A stretch of 64,000 bases of DNA from JBHOQS01 sp042408875 (GCA_042408875.1 JBHOQS010000019.1:62001-126000), one strand, 5' to 3'; shown: positions 33,273 through 42,602, numbered from the stretch's first letter. The notes: generated by a model not told the origin, from the letters alone. Numbers and translations are program-made.

Positions 33273-34553
33273 ATGACCTACCGCGTTGGGGCTACGACCA
33301 TCGATATCACGCCGCCGGCCGGCACCGGCTTGGTCGGGTATCATCGCGCTGGACCTGCTGATGCAGTCCTGGACCGGCTCTATGCCACGGTGTTGGTTCT
33401 GGAGCACGCGCACATGCGGGTGGCTCTGGTGAATGTGGACCATGCCGGCATGCTAGTGCCACACGTGGCCGCCATCCGGCAGCGTATTGGCGCCGAGCTG
33501 GGCCTCCCCGCCACGCAGGTCATGGTGCTGTTCACCCATACGCACTCAGGCCCTGAGGCTGACGACGAGAACGAGCAGGCCCGAGCGTACCGGCTGGGGC
33601 TCGAGGCGAAGCTCGCCAGCGCTGCCCGCGCCGCGGCCAGGCAGCTCCGGCCGTGTACGGCGGCCTGGGGCGTCACCGAGGCACGTATCGGAGTGAACCG
33701 CCGGCAGCGCGGACCCGACGGCAGGGTGCACATGGGCATCAATCCAGACGGGCCGGTCGATCGACGAGTAGGTGTCCTGGCCCTCTCCGAGGCAGGCTCT
33801 GGCCGCCTGCTGGCCCTGCTGGTGATCTGCACGGCACACGCGAACGTACTCAGGGGCGACAGCACAGCTATTTCCGCAGACTTCCCCGGTGCCGCCCGGC
33901 AGCTCTTGTGCAACGCAGTGGGCTGCCCTATCCTGATTGGTATCGGCGCAGCCGGCAATGTCAACCCGCGCTGGCGTGGCACGACGGCTGACCTGGAGCG
34001 CATGGGACACGCGCTGGCCGGTCCGGTGCTGGCGCTCCTGCCGAAACTGGAGCCATCGCCGGTCGAGGCGCTCTGGATCGGCTCAACAATGCTGGATGTG
34101 CCGCTCCTACCCCTGCCCGCGCCGGACGAGGCGGCCGCGCTGGCGCAGACGGTGACACGCGAGTGGGACGTGGACACAGCCCCATGGCTGGAAGCCGTCC
34201 GGCGCCTGCGGCAGGCCGGGCAGCATACGCTCAGCCTGGAGCTCGAAGTCCAGGCGCTCCGTGTTGGCGAGGGGTTTATCGCAGGCATCCCGATGGAGCC
34301 GTTCGCTGAGACCGCTCTGGAGTTTAGCCGCCGCGCCGGCAGCGAACTGGCGTTCCTGTGCGGCTATACCAACGGCTGGATGGGTTATCTGCCTTCGGCT
34401 AAGGAGTTCCCGCACGGAGGCTATGAGGTAGAGTGGAGCCCGGTAGTGTATGGCCTGAGCTCCGGGTTGCTCATGTCGGTGCGGCCAGATACCGCGGAGC
34501 GAGTGGTCGCCGCGGCGCTTATGCTCTATGCGCGCTCGCGTGCCGCGTGTTAA
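33273..34553 (+). CDS. Neutral/alkaline ceramidase-like protein
   Basis: 426 residues resembling the N-terminal catalytic domain of neutral/alkaline non-lysosomal ceramidases, which are zinc amidases. Family-like segments are VGATTIDITPPAGTGLVGYH at the start, FTHTHSGPE with a His pair, and an HANVLRG His in the ICTAHANVL strand. The serine-containing part and the C-terminal domain of true ceramidases are not evident, so this may act on another amide. No signal peptide is seen, unlike secreted ceramidases. The ATG at 33273 is preceded by a GGGACAG. Bacterial relatives are often annotated only as ceramidase-like. Confidence 0.72.
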   Translation: MTYRVGATTIDITPPAGTGLVGYHRAGPADAVLDRLYATVLVLEHAHMRVALVNVDHAGMLVPHVAAIRQRIGAELGLPATQVMVLFTHTHSGPEADDENEQARAYRLGLEAKLASAARAAARQLRPCTAAWGVTEARIGVNRRQRGPDGRVHMGINPDGPVDRRVGVLALSEAGSGRLLALLVICTAHANVLRGDSTAISADFPGAARQLLCNAVGCPILIGIGAAGNVNPRWRGTTADLERMGHALAGPVLALLPKLEPSPVEALWIGSTMLDVPLLPLPAPDEAAALAQTVTREWDVDTAPWLEAVRRLRQAGQHTLSLELEVQALRVGEGFIAGIPMEPFAETALEFSRRAGSELAFLCGYTNGWMGYLPSAKEFPHGGYEVEWSPVVYGLSSGLLMSVRPDTAERVVAAALMLYARSRAAC

Positions 34554-34604
34554 TCCCCACGCAAAGCTGGAGCCATTCATCGGTACTGCACAGGAGGCGT
34601 GACG

Positions 34605-35267
34605 ATGCGCGTAGGTATCCTCGGTGCCGGGCGTATGGGCAGCGGGTTGGCACGGTGCTTGGCGCTGGCAGGCGACGAGGTATTGTTGGGCTCGCGCGAC
34701 TCGGCCAAGGCGCAGGAGCTCGCTACAACGATCAACCGTGAGGTCGGCGCTGAGCGGGTGCGGCCGGCGACGTATGCCGAGGCAGCCGCGCAGGGCGAGG
34801 TAGTCATCCTGGCCGTGCCTTACCGTGAGGCCGCGGCCACGCTCACTGCCCATCGGGAGGCACTGCAGGGGAAGGTTGTGGTGGATATCACGAACCCGCT
34901 GGGCCAGACCCCCACAGGAGTGGTGACGCCGCCGGGGAGCTCCGGGCTTGAGGAGAACCAACACGCCGCCGGACCGGGCATCCGCTTGGTCGGGGCGTTC
35001 AGGAACAACTTCGCTGATACGCTAGGACAGCCGGACTTCGCCGGCCTGCGCGCCGACTGCTGGGTCTTCGGCGATGACGCCGAGGCGAAACGCACCGTGC
35101 TCGACCTCGCGCGGCGCTGCGGCTTCGATGCAGTCGATATTGGGCCGGCTGCCGCGGCGCGGCAGGTCGAGCAGACGGTTGTGCTGATCATCAGCGTGCG
35201 CCGCAGCCTGGGGCGCCGCTGCGCCTTCAAGCTGCTGATCGAGCGAGCATCTCCCTCAGGACAGTGA
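34605..35267 (+). CDS. NADPH-dependent F420 reductase-like protein (Fno family)
   Basis: 220-residue Rossmann protein with the motif GILGAGRMGSGLA at its N-terminus and the VVVDITNPLG segment. Both fit F420H2:NADP oxidoreductases and related NADP-binding proteins; coenzyme use cannot be told apart here. The ATG at 34605 sits seven bases after AGGAGG; a GTG at 34599 is too close to it. It follows the ceramidase-like gene at 51 bp and runs convergently into the MBL-fold gene, with 12 bp of overlap at the stops. Confidence 0.78.
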   Translation: MRVGILGAGRMGSGLARCLALAGDEVLLGSRDSAKAQELATTINREVGAERVRPATYAEAAAQGEVVILAVPYREAAATLTAHREALQGKVVVDITNPLGQTPTGVVTPPGSSGLEENQHAAGPGIRLVGAFRNNFADTLGQPDFAGLRADCWVFGDDAEAKRTVLDLARRCGFDAVDIGPAAAARQVEQTVVLIISVRRSLGRRCAFKLLIERASPSGQ

Positions 35268-36119
35268 CTTTACGTAAATATACCGCTCGCCCTGCGCCAT
35301 GATCTTGTACTTCTGCGCCGGATAGCGCGACCAGACGTAATCTACAAAATAGCCGGGACGCTCGTCGTTCGCGGCGAACATGCCATAGTGCATGGGAATG
35401 ACGGTGTCGATGCCGGCGGCGGCTGCGAGGTCGGCGGCCTCGCGGTAGGTGAGATTGCCGACGATATTGGCCGCCTCGCGGGCCCAGTCGCGACCGTTGA
35501 TCGGCAGGAAGGCAAGGTCGATCGGCTGTGCGCGCAGGCGCTCGACCATTCCCTGGTAAACCACCGTGTCGCCAGAATGATAGAGCGTCACGCCGTTGCA
35601 TGAGATGAGATAGCCGACATAATAGTAGTGTCCCTGCTCATCACGGTCGAAGTCGTAGCTTAACGTCGTGCCCATGCGCAGGGTATGTGCCGCCGGGATG
35701 GCCGTGACCTGCACTGATCCGAGCTGCACCGGCTCATCTACCACTGCACCAGTGATCCGCTCACGGGCGATCCCCAGCGAGGCCAGGCGTTCGACCAGCG
35801 GGAGAGGCACGACGAAGCGCGCCTGAGGTGAGGCCGCGGCAATGCCCGGCGCGGTGTCCGGATCGAGGTGATCCAGGTGGTCATGGGTGATCAGGACAAC
35901 ATCGGCGTTCGTCACCTCAGCTGGCCGGAGCGGTGGATCCATCAGGCGGCGAAGCGTCCGCCCTTGCGGCACAGAGAGATACGGATCAATGTAGAGTAGC
36001 GCATCGCCCTTGACAGCGAAGCTGGCCTGTCCCAGCCACCACACGGCGACCATCCCCGCGGGCAGGCGGGTGGCGTTCATCTGCGCGATCAGTGGATTGC
36101 TGCGCTCTTGCGCGTGCAT
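35256..36119 (-). CDS. MBL-fold metal-dependent hydrolase, UlaG-like
   Basis: 287-residue metallo-beta-lactamase-fold protein. The signature THDHLDHLD binds the dinuclear metal site. Further ligands are in IPAAHTLR (His), YHSGDT (Asp) and PMHYG (His). The pattern is close to L-ascorbate-6-phosphate lactonase (UlaG) and the UPF0173 hydrolases, but no ascorbate genes are nearby. The start ATG at 36119 is preceded by AAGGAAG; a frame to 36164 is less likely. It overlaps the reductase gene at its 3' end and is divergent from a Gfo gene. Confidence 0.85.
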   Translation of the reverse strand: MHAQERSNPLIAQMNATRLPAGMVAVWWLGQASFAVKGDALLYIDPYLSVPQGRTLRRLMDPPLRPAEVTNADVVLITHDHLDHLDPDTAPGIAAASPQARFVVPLPLVERLASLGIARERITGAVVDEPVQLGSVQVTAIPAAHTLRMGTTLSYDFDRDEQGHYYYVGYLISCNGVTLYHSGDTVVYQGMVERLRAQPIDLAFLPINGRDWAREAANIVGNLTYREAADLAAAAGIDTVIPMHYGMFAANDERPGYFVDYVWSRYPAQKYKIMAQGERYIYVKSLS

Positions 36120-36331
36120 ACTCACTTCCTTTTCCTGAAGATCCTGAATAGAGCTGGCCATCACTCCCGCGGACGCGGCCAGGCAACGATACTACCTCAG
36201 CGCAAGTTGGCGTTCCACCTGTGTTCGGTCGGACCCGCTCCGGTAGGGTACAATGAGCGGCGAGATCGCCCAAGCCTCCCTCGCTTAAGCATTGAAGTCG
36301 ATCGAGCACTCAAGTTTACAGGAGGACACGC

Positions 36332-37378
36332 GTGGCAGAAAAGGTTCGTGTCGGCATCATCGGCGTAGGTGGGATCGCTACGTCGGCACACATCCCAGGA
36401 TATCAGAAGCTCTCCGACATCGTCGAGATCGTCGCGGTCTGTGACGTCGAGGAGAAGCGGGTGAAGCAAGTAGCCGAGCAGTTCAACGTGCCGCATACCT
36501 TCACCGACTATACCGAGATGGTCGCCATGGAGGAGCTCGACGCGGTGAGCGTCTGTACACCACCGCGGTTCCACGCGCCCGCGGCCATCGCCGCACTGGA
36601 GGCCGGCAAGCACGTGCTGTGCGAGAAGCCCATGGCGATGAATGCGACCGAAGCGAAGCAGATGGTCGAGGCTGCTCGGCGCGCCGGCAAAATCCTGACC
36701 ATTGGCTTCCAATCGCGGCATGCGCCGCAGGCGAAGTCCTTGAAGACGTTTATCGATGCCGGCGAGCTCGGCCAGATCTACTTCGCGCGGGCGCTGGCCT
36801 TGCGTCGGCGGGGCATTCCGTCGTGGGGTGTCTTCACGTCGAAGGAGTTCAACGGCGGCGGGGCATTGATCGACATCGGGGTGCATGTGCTTGACCTCAC
36901 CCTCTGGCTGATGGGGCACCCGCGGCCGGTGTGCGTTCTCGGCTCGACCTATGACTACCTGGGCAAGCGACCCGGCTACAACATGTGGGGGCCGTGGAAT
37001 CACAAGACCTTCGATGTGGATGACGCCGCCTTCGCCCTGGTGAAGTTCGATAACGGGGCGACGCTGATCCTGGAGACGAGCTGGGCGCTCAACATCGAGA
37101 AAGACGAGCACGGGCCGATGCTCGCCGGCACACTGGGCGGCGCGACCCTCGAGCCGCTGCGCATCTACAAAGAGGCGCACGACCATCTTCTCGACATTAC
37201 CCCCGTGCGGCGCTGGCCGCAGGTGCGCCCATATGACGAGGAGATCAAAGACTTCATTGGGGCGATCCGGGAAGGACGTCAGCCGCTGGTCAAGGCGGAA
37301 GAAGCGCTGATGGTCCAGCAGATCGTCGATGCCATCTATGAGTCAAGCGCCAGGGGAGATGCGGTAAAGATCGGGTGA
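36332..37378 (+). CDS. Gfo/Idh/MocA-family oxidoreductase
   Basis: 348-residue NAD(P)-dependent dehydrogenase of sugars or cyclitols. It has the Rossmann motif GVGGIATSAHIPGY, the complete EKP motif (CEKPMAM) and the IDIGVHVLDLTLWLMG segment with the conserved substrate-side His. A TACAAT at 36249-36254 might be a -10 box. The GTG start at 36332 has AGGAGG in front. The gene ends just before the second TACTGCGTA repeat. It is one of four Gfo paralogues in the window, and two of the four lack the standard EKP motif. Substrate unknown. Confidence 0.9.
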   Translation: MAEKVRVGIIGVGGIATSAHIPGYQKLSDIVEIVAVCDVEEKRVKQVAEQFNVPHTFTDYTEMVAMEELDAVSVCTPPRFHAPAAIAALEAGKHVLCEKPMAMNATEAKQMVEAARRAGKILTIGFQSRHAPQAKSLKTFIDAGELGQIYFARALALRRRGIPSWGVFTSKEFNGGGALIDIGVHVLDLTLWLMGHPRPVCVLGSTYDYLGKRPGYNMWGPWNHKTFDVDDAAFALVKFDNGATLILETSWALNIEKDEHGPMLAGTLGGATLEPLRIYKEAHDHLLDITPVRRWPQVRPYDEEIKDFIGAIREGRQPLVKAEEALMVQQIVDAIYESSARGDAVKIG

Positions 37379-37382
37379 TTTG

Positions 37383-37473
37383 TACTGCGTAACTGTGTAC
37401 TGCGTACTGCGTGATACGTAATACGTAAATTACGTATTACGCAGTACTTGTTACGCAGTACGCAGGATGCAGT
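37383..37473. repeat. Second copy of the TACTGCGTA palindromic element
   Basis: TACTGCGTA-type units in both orientations fill the space between two convergent genes. The centre is TACGTAAT-ACGTAA-ATTACGTA, an inverted repeat with a short loop. Its right end abuts the stop codon of the histidine kinase gene. It may act as a bidirectional terminator. Sequence family is the same as at 14161-14296. Confidence 0.8.
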
Positions 37474-37474
37474 A

Positions 37475-38683
37475 TTACGCCCGAGGCAAAGCGATGGTGA
37501 ACGTTGCCCCGGCGTTACCGGTGCTCTGTGCGGTCAGGCTGCCGCCATAGTGGGTAACAATGCTGTGTGCCGCGGCCAAGGCCAGGCCGGTGCCTGCGAG
37601 GTCCGGGGCCCAGGCGAAGGGGTCGAACAGCCGGGACTGGAGATGAGGCGGAATGCCACGGCCGCTGTGCTGCACGATGAGCTCTACCCGCTCCCCTCCG
37701 GCTGGCCGGGCACTGATGCGAACGCTGCCATCTCCTGGCAGCGAGTCGATGGCGTGCTCCAGGAGCGCCAGCAGCGCGTCACGTAGCTCAGCAAAGTTCG
37801 CCTGCACGCGCAACCCAGCCTCAACACTCACGGTGAGATCGATTCGATGGCCTTCACGCAGCGGCGCATCGTGCCAGCGTGGCCGCGCCAGCTCCACAGC
37901 AGACGCGATGACGTCGGCCACATCAAGAATGTCTACCCCACTCTCGCGGTGCGCTCGGGCGTATTCCTGGAGGCGGCGAATCGCTGCCGCCCCATCGAGC
38001 GCCGTGTTCAGGATCGCTTCAAGGTGCTGGCGGGACTCGCCGTCCTGGGCGCTGAGCAGCAAAAGCTCGGCGCGTCCCACGACAGTCGCCAGGAGATTGT
38101 TGAAGCGATGGGCCATGCTGGAGGCCAGCTCTGCCAGCGCCCGCATCTTCTCGGTGTGGAAGAGCTGCGCTTCGCGGGAGCGTCGGGGCGCAAGCTCGCG
38201 TAGGACCAGGATATAGCTCCCCAGCACATGCTGGTCAGTGATCGCCCCTCGCCGGTCTGGGGCGTTTTCGGTGGGCCCCAGCCCAGCTCGCACCACCCTG
38301 GCCTCAACGGGCACATGGCGGCCATCCGCTGCATGCAGGGCGAACTCGCAGAGCGACGAGCCAGCCCGCTGGGCCTCGGCCAGAGCGTTCTGCACGCACT
38401 CGCGGCACTCAGGGACGACAAAGGCTGCCAGCAGGCAGCCAACGAGTTCGTCCTGCGGCACCTGGAGGGTCTGCTCGGTGCAGGCGTTGGCGTAGGTTAC
38501 CTGGCCTGCGGCGTCGAGCACGAGGATCAGATCACGGGCGAGTTCGACAATCGCCTGATACGTGCCCTGGGAGTCAGTCACTGCCACCTGCCGGCCGGCA
38601 GGTGGCGGGCCTGATGGCTCCTGCTCTTCCACCGGTGGCTGAATGCTCGTGACCTTCGCCACCACTTCTACACCGCTCACCAT
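37475..38683 (-). CDS. PAS-domain histidine kinase with degenerate ATP-binding motifs
   Basis: 402 residues: a PAS domain (about 40-165) and a kinase core with phosphoacceptor H192 in SMAHRFNNLLA. The ATP-binding domain has its G2 motif intact (GTGLALAAAHSIV). However, the N-box Asn is His (LLEH310AID) and the Asp of the G1 box is His (VQH339SGRGIP). These usually bind Mg and adenine, so kinase activity is doubtful. No cognate response regulator follows. It may be a pseudo-kinase or partner of the CheA hybrid 480 bp upstream. The ATG at 38683 is chosen, since the longer frame to 38782 is not domain-like. Confidence 0.75.
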   Translation of the reverse strand: MVSGVEVVAKVTSIQPPVEEQEPSGPPPAGRQVAVTDSQGTYQAIVELARDLILVLDAAGQVTYANACTEQTLQVPQDELVGCLLAAFVVPECRECVQNALAEAQRAGSSLCEFALHAADGRHVPVEARVVRAGLGPTENAPDRRGAITDQHVLGSYILVLRELAPRRSREAQLFHTEKMRALAELASSMAHRFNNLLATVVGRAELLLLSAQDGESRQHLEAILNTALDGAAAIRRLQEYARAHRESGVDILDVADVIASAVELARPRWHDAPLREGHRIDLTVSVEAGLRVQANFAELRDALLALLEHAIDSLPGDGSVRISARPAGGERVELIVQHSGRGIPPHLQSRLFDPFAWAPDLAGTGLALAAAHSIVTHYGGSLTAQSTGNAGATFTIALPRA

Positions 38684-39161
38684 TTCGCCCCCACCGGGCT
38701 CACCGCATGGCAAGCCCTTGTGTTTAAGGCTATTCTTACCAGAGGGGTGTTCTCTGTCCAGGACCTGTCGGGCAGAACTCACTGTGCATTTCAGCCATCT
38801 GGCGCTGGCTCGGCAGGAGCTTGCCCATGCCTGAGGCCAACGGGGCCTAGAGCGCGCGCACCAGGAGGCCTATTCCACCATGACGCATGTCTGTGAACGA
38901 GCCTCCCGGCGGGGGGTTGCACTGGCCGCGGTGCCTGCCCCCTGCTCGCACCGTCCAAGGCCGGCGAAACGGCGCCGATTGTATGCAAGCGCCGCAGTAC
39001 AGGTCAAGGGGTGCCACTGTGTCCTGCACGTGAGTGCAGGCACGGACGCAAACGCTTCGCCTACTATGCCCCCCAGCTCGCCCCACGGGCGAGTGAGAGA
39101 GGGAGCGTACGCAGCACGCCACACCCTGCTGGCACGCTGCACAGGCCGGGGAGAGCAGGCA
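38684..39161. other. 478-bp spacer between kinase and CheA genes
   Basis: Both flanking genes read leftward, so this contains the 3' end of the CheA gene and the promoter of the kinase gene. No ORF with coding character, repeat or RNA was seen. The kinase may have its own promoter here. Confidence 0.5.
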
Positions 39162-41435
39162 TTAGCCGGTCAGGCGAGCGACGGTCTCCAGCAGCGTGTT
39201 CTGGTCAAATGCCCCTTTGGTGATGTACGCCTGTGCGCCGGCTTCCATCCCGCGCTGCCGGTCCTCGGGCCGCTCCAGCGAGGTCACCAGAATCACTGGC
39301 AGATGCTGGAGCCTGGCATCCGCCCGGATCGCTCGCGTGAGCGCGAAGCCATCCAAGTGCGGCATCTCCACGTCACAGACGACCACGTCGAACGCCTGCT
39401 GTCCCAGGCGCTCCAGCGCCTGCTGCCCATCGACGGCGGTCTCGACGGTGTAGCCGGCGGCCTCCAGGATGCTCCGTTCTAGCTCCCGCGATGTCGACGA
39501 GTCATCCACGACCAGCACACGCCGGGCCGCGCGCGATGGCCGCGGCACAGGATCAAGGTGCGCACGTCGCGAGACGGACGACAAGGCCGCGTCGACCAGG
39601 GCAGTGGTGTCGGCCAGGAACGCCACCTCGCCCATTGCCAGCGTGGTGGCCGCCGCAATGCAGGGCAGCCGCCCTAACAGCCTGGGCAGCGGCTTGGTGA
39701 CGATGCTTTCCTGATCAACCAGCTCGTCTACGGCAAAGGCGATGCGCTGTCCGTGAGTGCCGCGCACGACGACTGCGGGACGAGGCGGGCCATCCAGATC
39801 ACCCGTACAGTCAGGGCCGAGCCCCAGCGCAGCCTGAAGTGCCACCAGGGGAACCGGCTTGCCATCGAACTCGACCGCGCGGCGTCCCTGCACGGTGGAG
39901 GTTGCCGCCGCGCCGACCTCAAGCAAGCCATCGATGACCGGCGCTGGAAGCGCGATGTAGAGCTCCCCGGCGCGCACGATCAGCGCCCGGCTCATCGCCA
40001 GCGTAATGGGCACCTCCAGGACAAAGCGAGTGCCCAGTCCCGGCTGGGTGTAGATCGACATGTAGCCATGGAGCGCCTTGATCGTCGCTCGCACCACGTC
40101 CATTCCCACGCCGCGGCCGGAGAGATCTCCCACCATGGCACTCGTTGACAGGCCGGGCAAGTAGATGAGCTCGAGCATCTCGCGTGCGCTCATCTGCGCC
40201 GCTTGTTCAGGCGTAATCAGCTTCTTTCGCAACGCTGCGTCGACCAGGCGGGTGGTGTCGATCCCGGCGCCGTCATCGGCCACTTCGATAATGGCGCGGT
40301 CGCCGACCTGGTAGGCGCTCAGCGTGATCCTGCCCTCAGCCGGCTTACCCTGGGCAAGCCGCTCGTGCGGCGGCTCGATGCCATGGTCGATGGCATTGCG
40401 CACCAGATGCAGCAGCGGATCATGCAGCATCTGGATGACACGGCGGTCCAGCCGGAGCGTGTCTCCCTCGGTCACCAGGCGCACTTGCTTGCCCAGCATC
40501 TTCGTTACATCGCGGACATGGCGGTGGAACCGGCCGAAGAGAATGGACAGCGGCTGAAGGCTGAGCTGCTCGAGCTCATAGTGGAGTTCGGCTAGCTCCC
40601 GGGCAGCCGTCTGCTGCACATGGGTAAGCTGCCGGATCCGCATGGCCAGCCGGCTATGCAGCCCGCTGAGCTGGCGAGGCAGCGCGGCGGAGCTCTCTGT
40701 CGTGTGTTCGCCAGTGAGCTCCTCGAGTTCGCCAGCCAGTGCTGTCAGGTCTTCCAGGATAGTACCCTCACCTCGCCACCGGACGAACAAGGCTGAGGTC
40801 AGCGACAGCACGCGATCGATGCTCCCTACCGGGACACGGATCGTCAGTGATCCCGGTGTCCCCGGTACAGGCCCACTAGCGGCCGGCTCCCCTGCTGCGG
40901 CAGCCGGCTCTGGCCGGGGTTCGGCTTTCGTATCCCGCGGGGCCGGCGCCGGAGTGCCGACAGGAGCCCCCGCCTCCAGCGCAGGCGTTGCCTGGGGAAG
41001 TGGCATCTGCTGAGGCACGGCTGGTGTTGTGTCGGCCGCAGCGGCTCGCAGGCGGCTACGCTCCGCTTCGAGTCGCTGCACCAGCGCAGCGACATCAACC
41101 CCTGCCTGTGCGGCATCGCCGTTCGCGCCGACCAGCGCTTCGAGGCTATCGTGGGCCTGTAAGAGCACGTCCATCAACCGACGATCTGCGGTGGCCATGC
41201 CGCGTCGCAGGTCATCCAGTACATCCTCGACGTGATGCGCGAGGTCCCCGATCGCGGCCAGACCGACCATACGCGCGCCGCCCTTCAGCGTGTGTGCAGC
41301 GCGAAACAGCTCCCGCACCGTATCGGGGTTATGCGGGTCTTGCTCAAGCGCCAGCAGCAAGGAGACGATGCGCTGGAGATGCTCGGTTGCTTCTTCACGG
41401 AAGGCACTGATGTAGACGCTCAGGTCAAACGACAC
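39162..41435 (-). CDS. CheA-type hybrid histidine kinase with a C-terminal receiver
   Basis: 757-residue chemosensory kinase. Domains in order: Hpt with phosphoacceptor H48 (AAHTLKGG), a Pro/Ala-rich linker (about 125-195), a dimerisation region, and HATPase with HLVRNAIDHGIE, VADDGAGID and SGRGVGMDVV motifs. Then come a CheW-like domain and a C-terminal REC domain with the phosphorylated Asp in VVCDVEMPHLDG. It lacks CheY, CheR, CheB and receptors nearby. Such CheA-REC hybrids commonly regulate type IV pili or gliding in non-flagellated bacteria. It follows two CheW genes and is probably in their operon. Confidence 0.9.
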   Translation of the reverse strand: MSFDLSVYISAFREEATEHLQRIVSLLLALEQDPHNPDTVRELFRAAHTLKGGARMVGLAAIGDLAHHVEDVLDDLRRGMATADRRLMDVLLQAHDSLEALVGANGDAAQAGVDVAALVQRLEAERSRLRAAAADTTPAVPQQMPLPQATPALEAGAPVGTPAPAPRDTKAEPRPEPAAAAGEPAASGPVPGTPGSLTIRVPVGSIDRVLSLTSALFVRWRGEGTILEDLTALAGELEELTGEHTTESSAALPRQLSGLHSRLAMRIRQLTHVQQTAARELAELHYELEQLSLQPLSILFGRFHRHVRDVTKMLGKQVRLVTEGDTLRLDRRVIQMLHDPLLHLVRNAIDHGIEPPHERLAQGKPAEGRITLSAYQVGDRAIIEVADDGAGIDTTRLVDAALRKKLITPEQAAQMSAREMLELIYLPGLSTSAMVGDLSGRGVGMDVVRATIKALHGYMSIYTQPGLGTRFVLEVPITLAMSRALIVRAGELYIALPAPVIDGLLEVGAAATSTVQGRRAVEFDGKPVPLVALQAALGLGPDCTGDLDGPPRPAVVVRGTHGQRIAFAVDELVDQESIVTKPLPRLLGRLPCIAAATTLAMGEVAFLADTTALVDAALSSVSRRAHLDPVPRPSRAARRVLVVDDSSTSRELERSILEAAGYTVETAVDGQQALERLGQQAFDVVVCDVEMPHLDGFALTRAIRADARLQHLPVILVTSLERPEDRQRGMEAGAQAYITKGAFDQNTLLETVARLTG

Positions 41436-41462
41436 CGGCCAGCCCTTCCTTCGCGCGTTCTT

Positions 41463-41930
41463 CTACCCGGCAGTGATCTGCCTCAGCGCATGGTCGAGCG
41501 CCGCTAGCTCAGCGCATGACAGCAGGAATTCCGGCGCCACGACTGGCAGCAGTTCTCCGCCCTCCAGACGCGCGATGGCATGCAACGCTGGATGGCTGCT
41601 CGGCAACAGGAGCGGTGGCAGCCAGGCCAGCGCCCGCGAGGGCACCTCGATGACGTCCCGCACGCCATCGACGAAAAGGCCGAGCAGGCGCGTGCCGGAG
41701 TCGAGCACGACGACCACAGCCGGGCCACGCGGCACCGGGACAGCGGGCACAGCCAGCAGCACGCTGGCGAGATCCACGCAGGGGAGCAGGCGCGCGTCGA
41801 ACCGCACCGCCGCGGCGTTCACGCCTGGCACTGCCAGCGCACACACAACGTCGCACTGCTGCACCGCGGCGATGCTTCCCAGCGGCATCGCCGCGTGTAC
41901 ACTGCCGAACTCGACGACCAGCAGATGCAT
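41463..41930 (-). CDS. CheW-like coupling protein (second)
   Basis: 155-residue CheW-fold protein: a small beta-barrel pair with VEFGSVHAAMPLGSI at the start, LLPCVDLASVLL, and the LFVDGVRDVIEV strand typical of CheW. Sequence is diverged compared with the first CheW, and the C-terminal strand is followed by extra helix. It lies 3 bp after the first CheW gene and 27 bp before the CheA gene. It probably links or modulates CheA with a receptor encoded elsewhere. Confidence 0.75.
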   Translation of the reverse strand: MHLLVVEFGSVHAAMPLGSIAAVQQCDVVCALAVPGVNAAAVRFDARLLPCVDLASVLLAVPAVPVPRGPAVVVVLDSGTRLLGLFVDGVRDVIEVPSRALAWLPPLLLPSSHPALHAIARLEGGELLPVVAPEFLLSCAELAALDHALRQITAG

Positions 41931-41933
41931 GGC

Positions 41934-42425
41934 TTAGGTCTCCGCCGCAGGCTCCCTACCGCGCCCTGGTGCCGGCGCGTGGGCAATGGCGTCGAGCAAG
42001 GCTGGAACATCGAGCAAGAGCACAGCACCACCGTCGATCACGGCACGCCCGCGCACGATCCGGCTATCTGCAAGCGCGGGCGGCAGGTCGTGCACCTGGT
42101 CATGAGACAGATCGACGACTTCTAAGACAGCATCGACCAGCAGCGCCGCCTCGAGGTCGCCGGCTTCGACCACGAGGTAGTGAGGCTCGCTCGCCTCTAC
42201 GGCCGGCAGGCCGAGCGGCACCCGGGGATCAGCGGCCACCATGAGCGCCCCCTGACGCAGGTAGACACCGAGGATACTGGACGGCGCTCCGGGCACCCGC
42301 GTCAACGAAGGCGCCATATCAATACCGCGTACGTACGGCAGGTCGATGCCGTAGCGTTCCCCACTGATGATCACGATGAGCACCTGCGCTAGCGGAACCG
42401 TCAGTGATGCGTGCTGCTCAGTCAT
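41934..42425 (-). CDS. CheW-like coupling protein (first)
   Basis: 163-residue CheW-domain protein. Hallmarks are SGERYGIDLPYVRGI, the RVPGAPSSILGVYLRQG segment with the usual VPGAP/S-x-x-x-GV pattern, and VDAVLEVVDLS near the end. It begins the leftward CheW-CheW-CheA group. The ATG at 42425 has a weak site (GGCGC). No receptor, methyltransferase or methylesterase genes flank the cluster. CheW normally tethers the CheA kinase to chemoreceptors at the membrane. Confidence 0.85.
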   Translation of the reverse strand: MTEQHASLTVPLAQVLIVIISGERYGIDLPYVRGIDMAPSLTRVPGAPSSILGVYLRQGALMVAADPRVPLGLPAVEASEPHYLVVEAGDLEAALLVDAVLEVVDLSHDQVHDLPPALADSRIVRGRAVIDGGAVLLLDVPALLDAIAHAPAPGRGREPAAET

Positions 42426-42566
42426 GCGCCTTCCCCTATGGGCGCGGGCACAGCCGCGGGCCTGGCCGCGCCCGGCGTAGTTCCAGCATAGGGATTCGGC
42501 GCGAGCGAGACCAAGAGACAGACCGAGCGTACTGGGAGAGTCGGCTACTGGCGCGGGCGCGGCAGC

Positions 42567-42602
42567 GTCTCTCTCTGCGCTGCTCGGTCTCTCTGCGCTG
42601 CC
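42567..42602. repeat. Imperfect tandem repeat TCTCTCTGCGCTGC
   Basis: Two close copies of GTCTCTCTCTGCGCTGC/GTCTCTCTGCGCTGC lie in the 217-bp spacer between the CheW and malic-enzyme genes. The two differ by two bases of TC-repeat length, as expected from replication slippage. Confidence 0.6.

Noticed and set aside
38684..39161. Possible small gene between the kinase and CheA genes
   Set aside because: Frames here have biased composition, no ribosome site and no motif.
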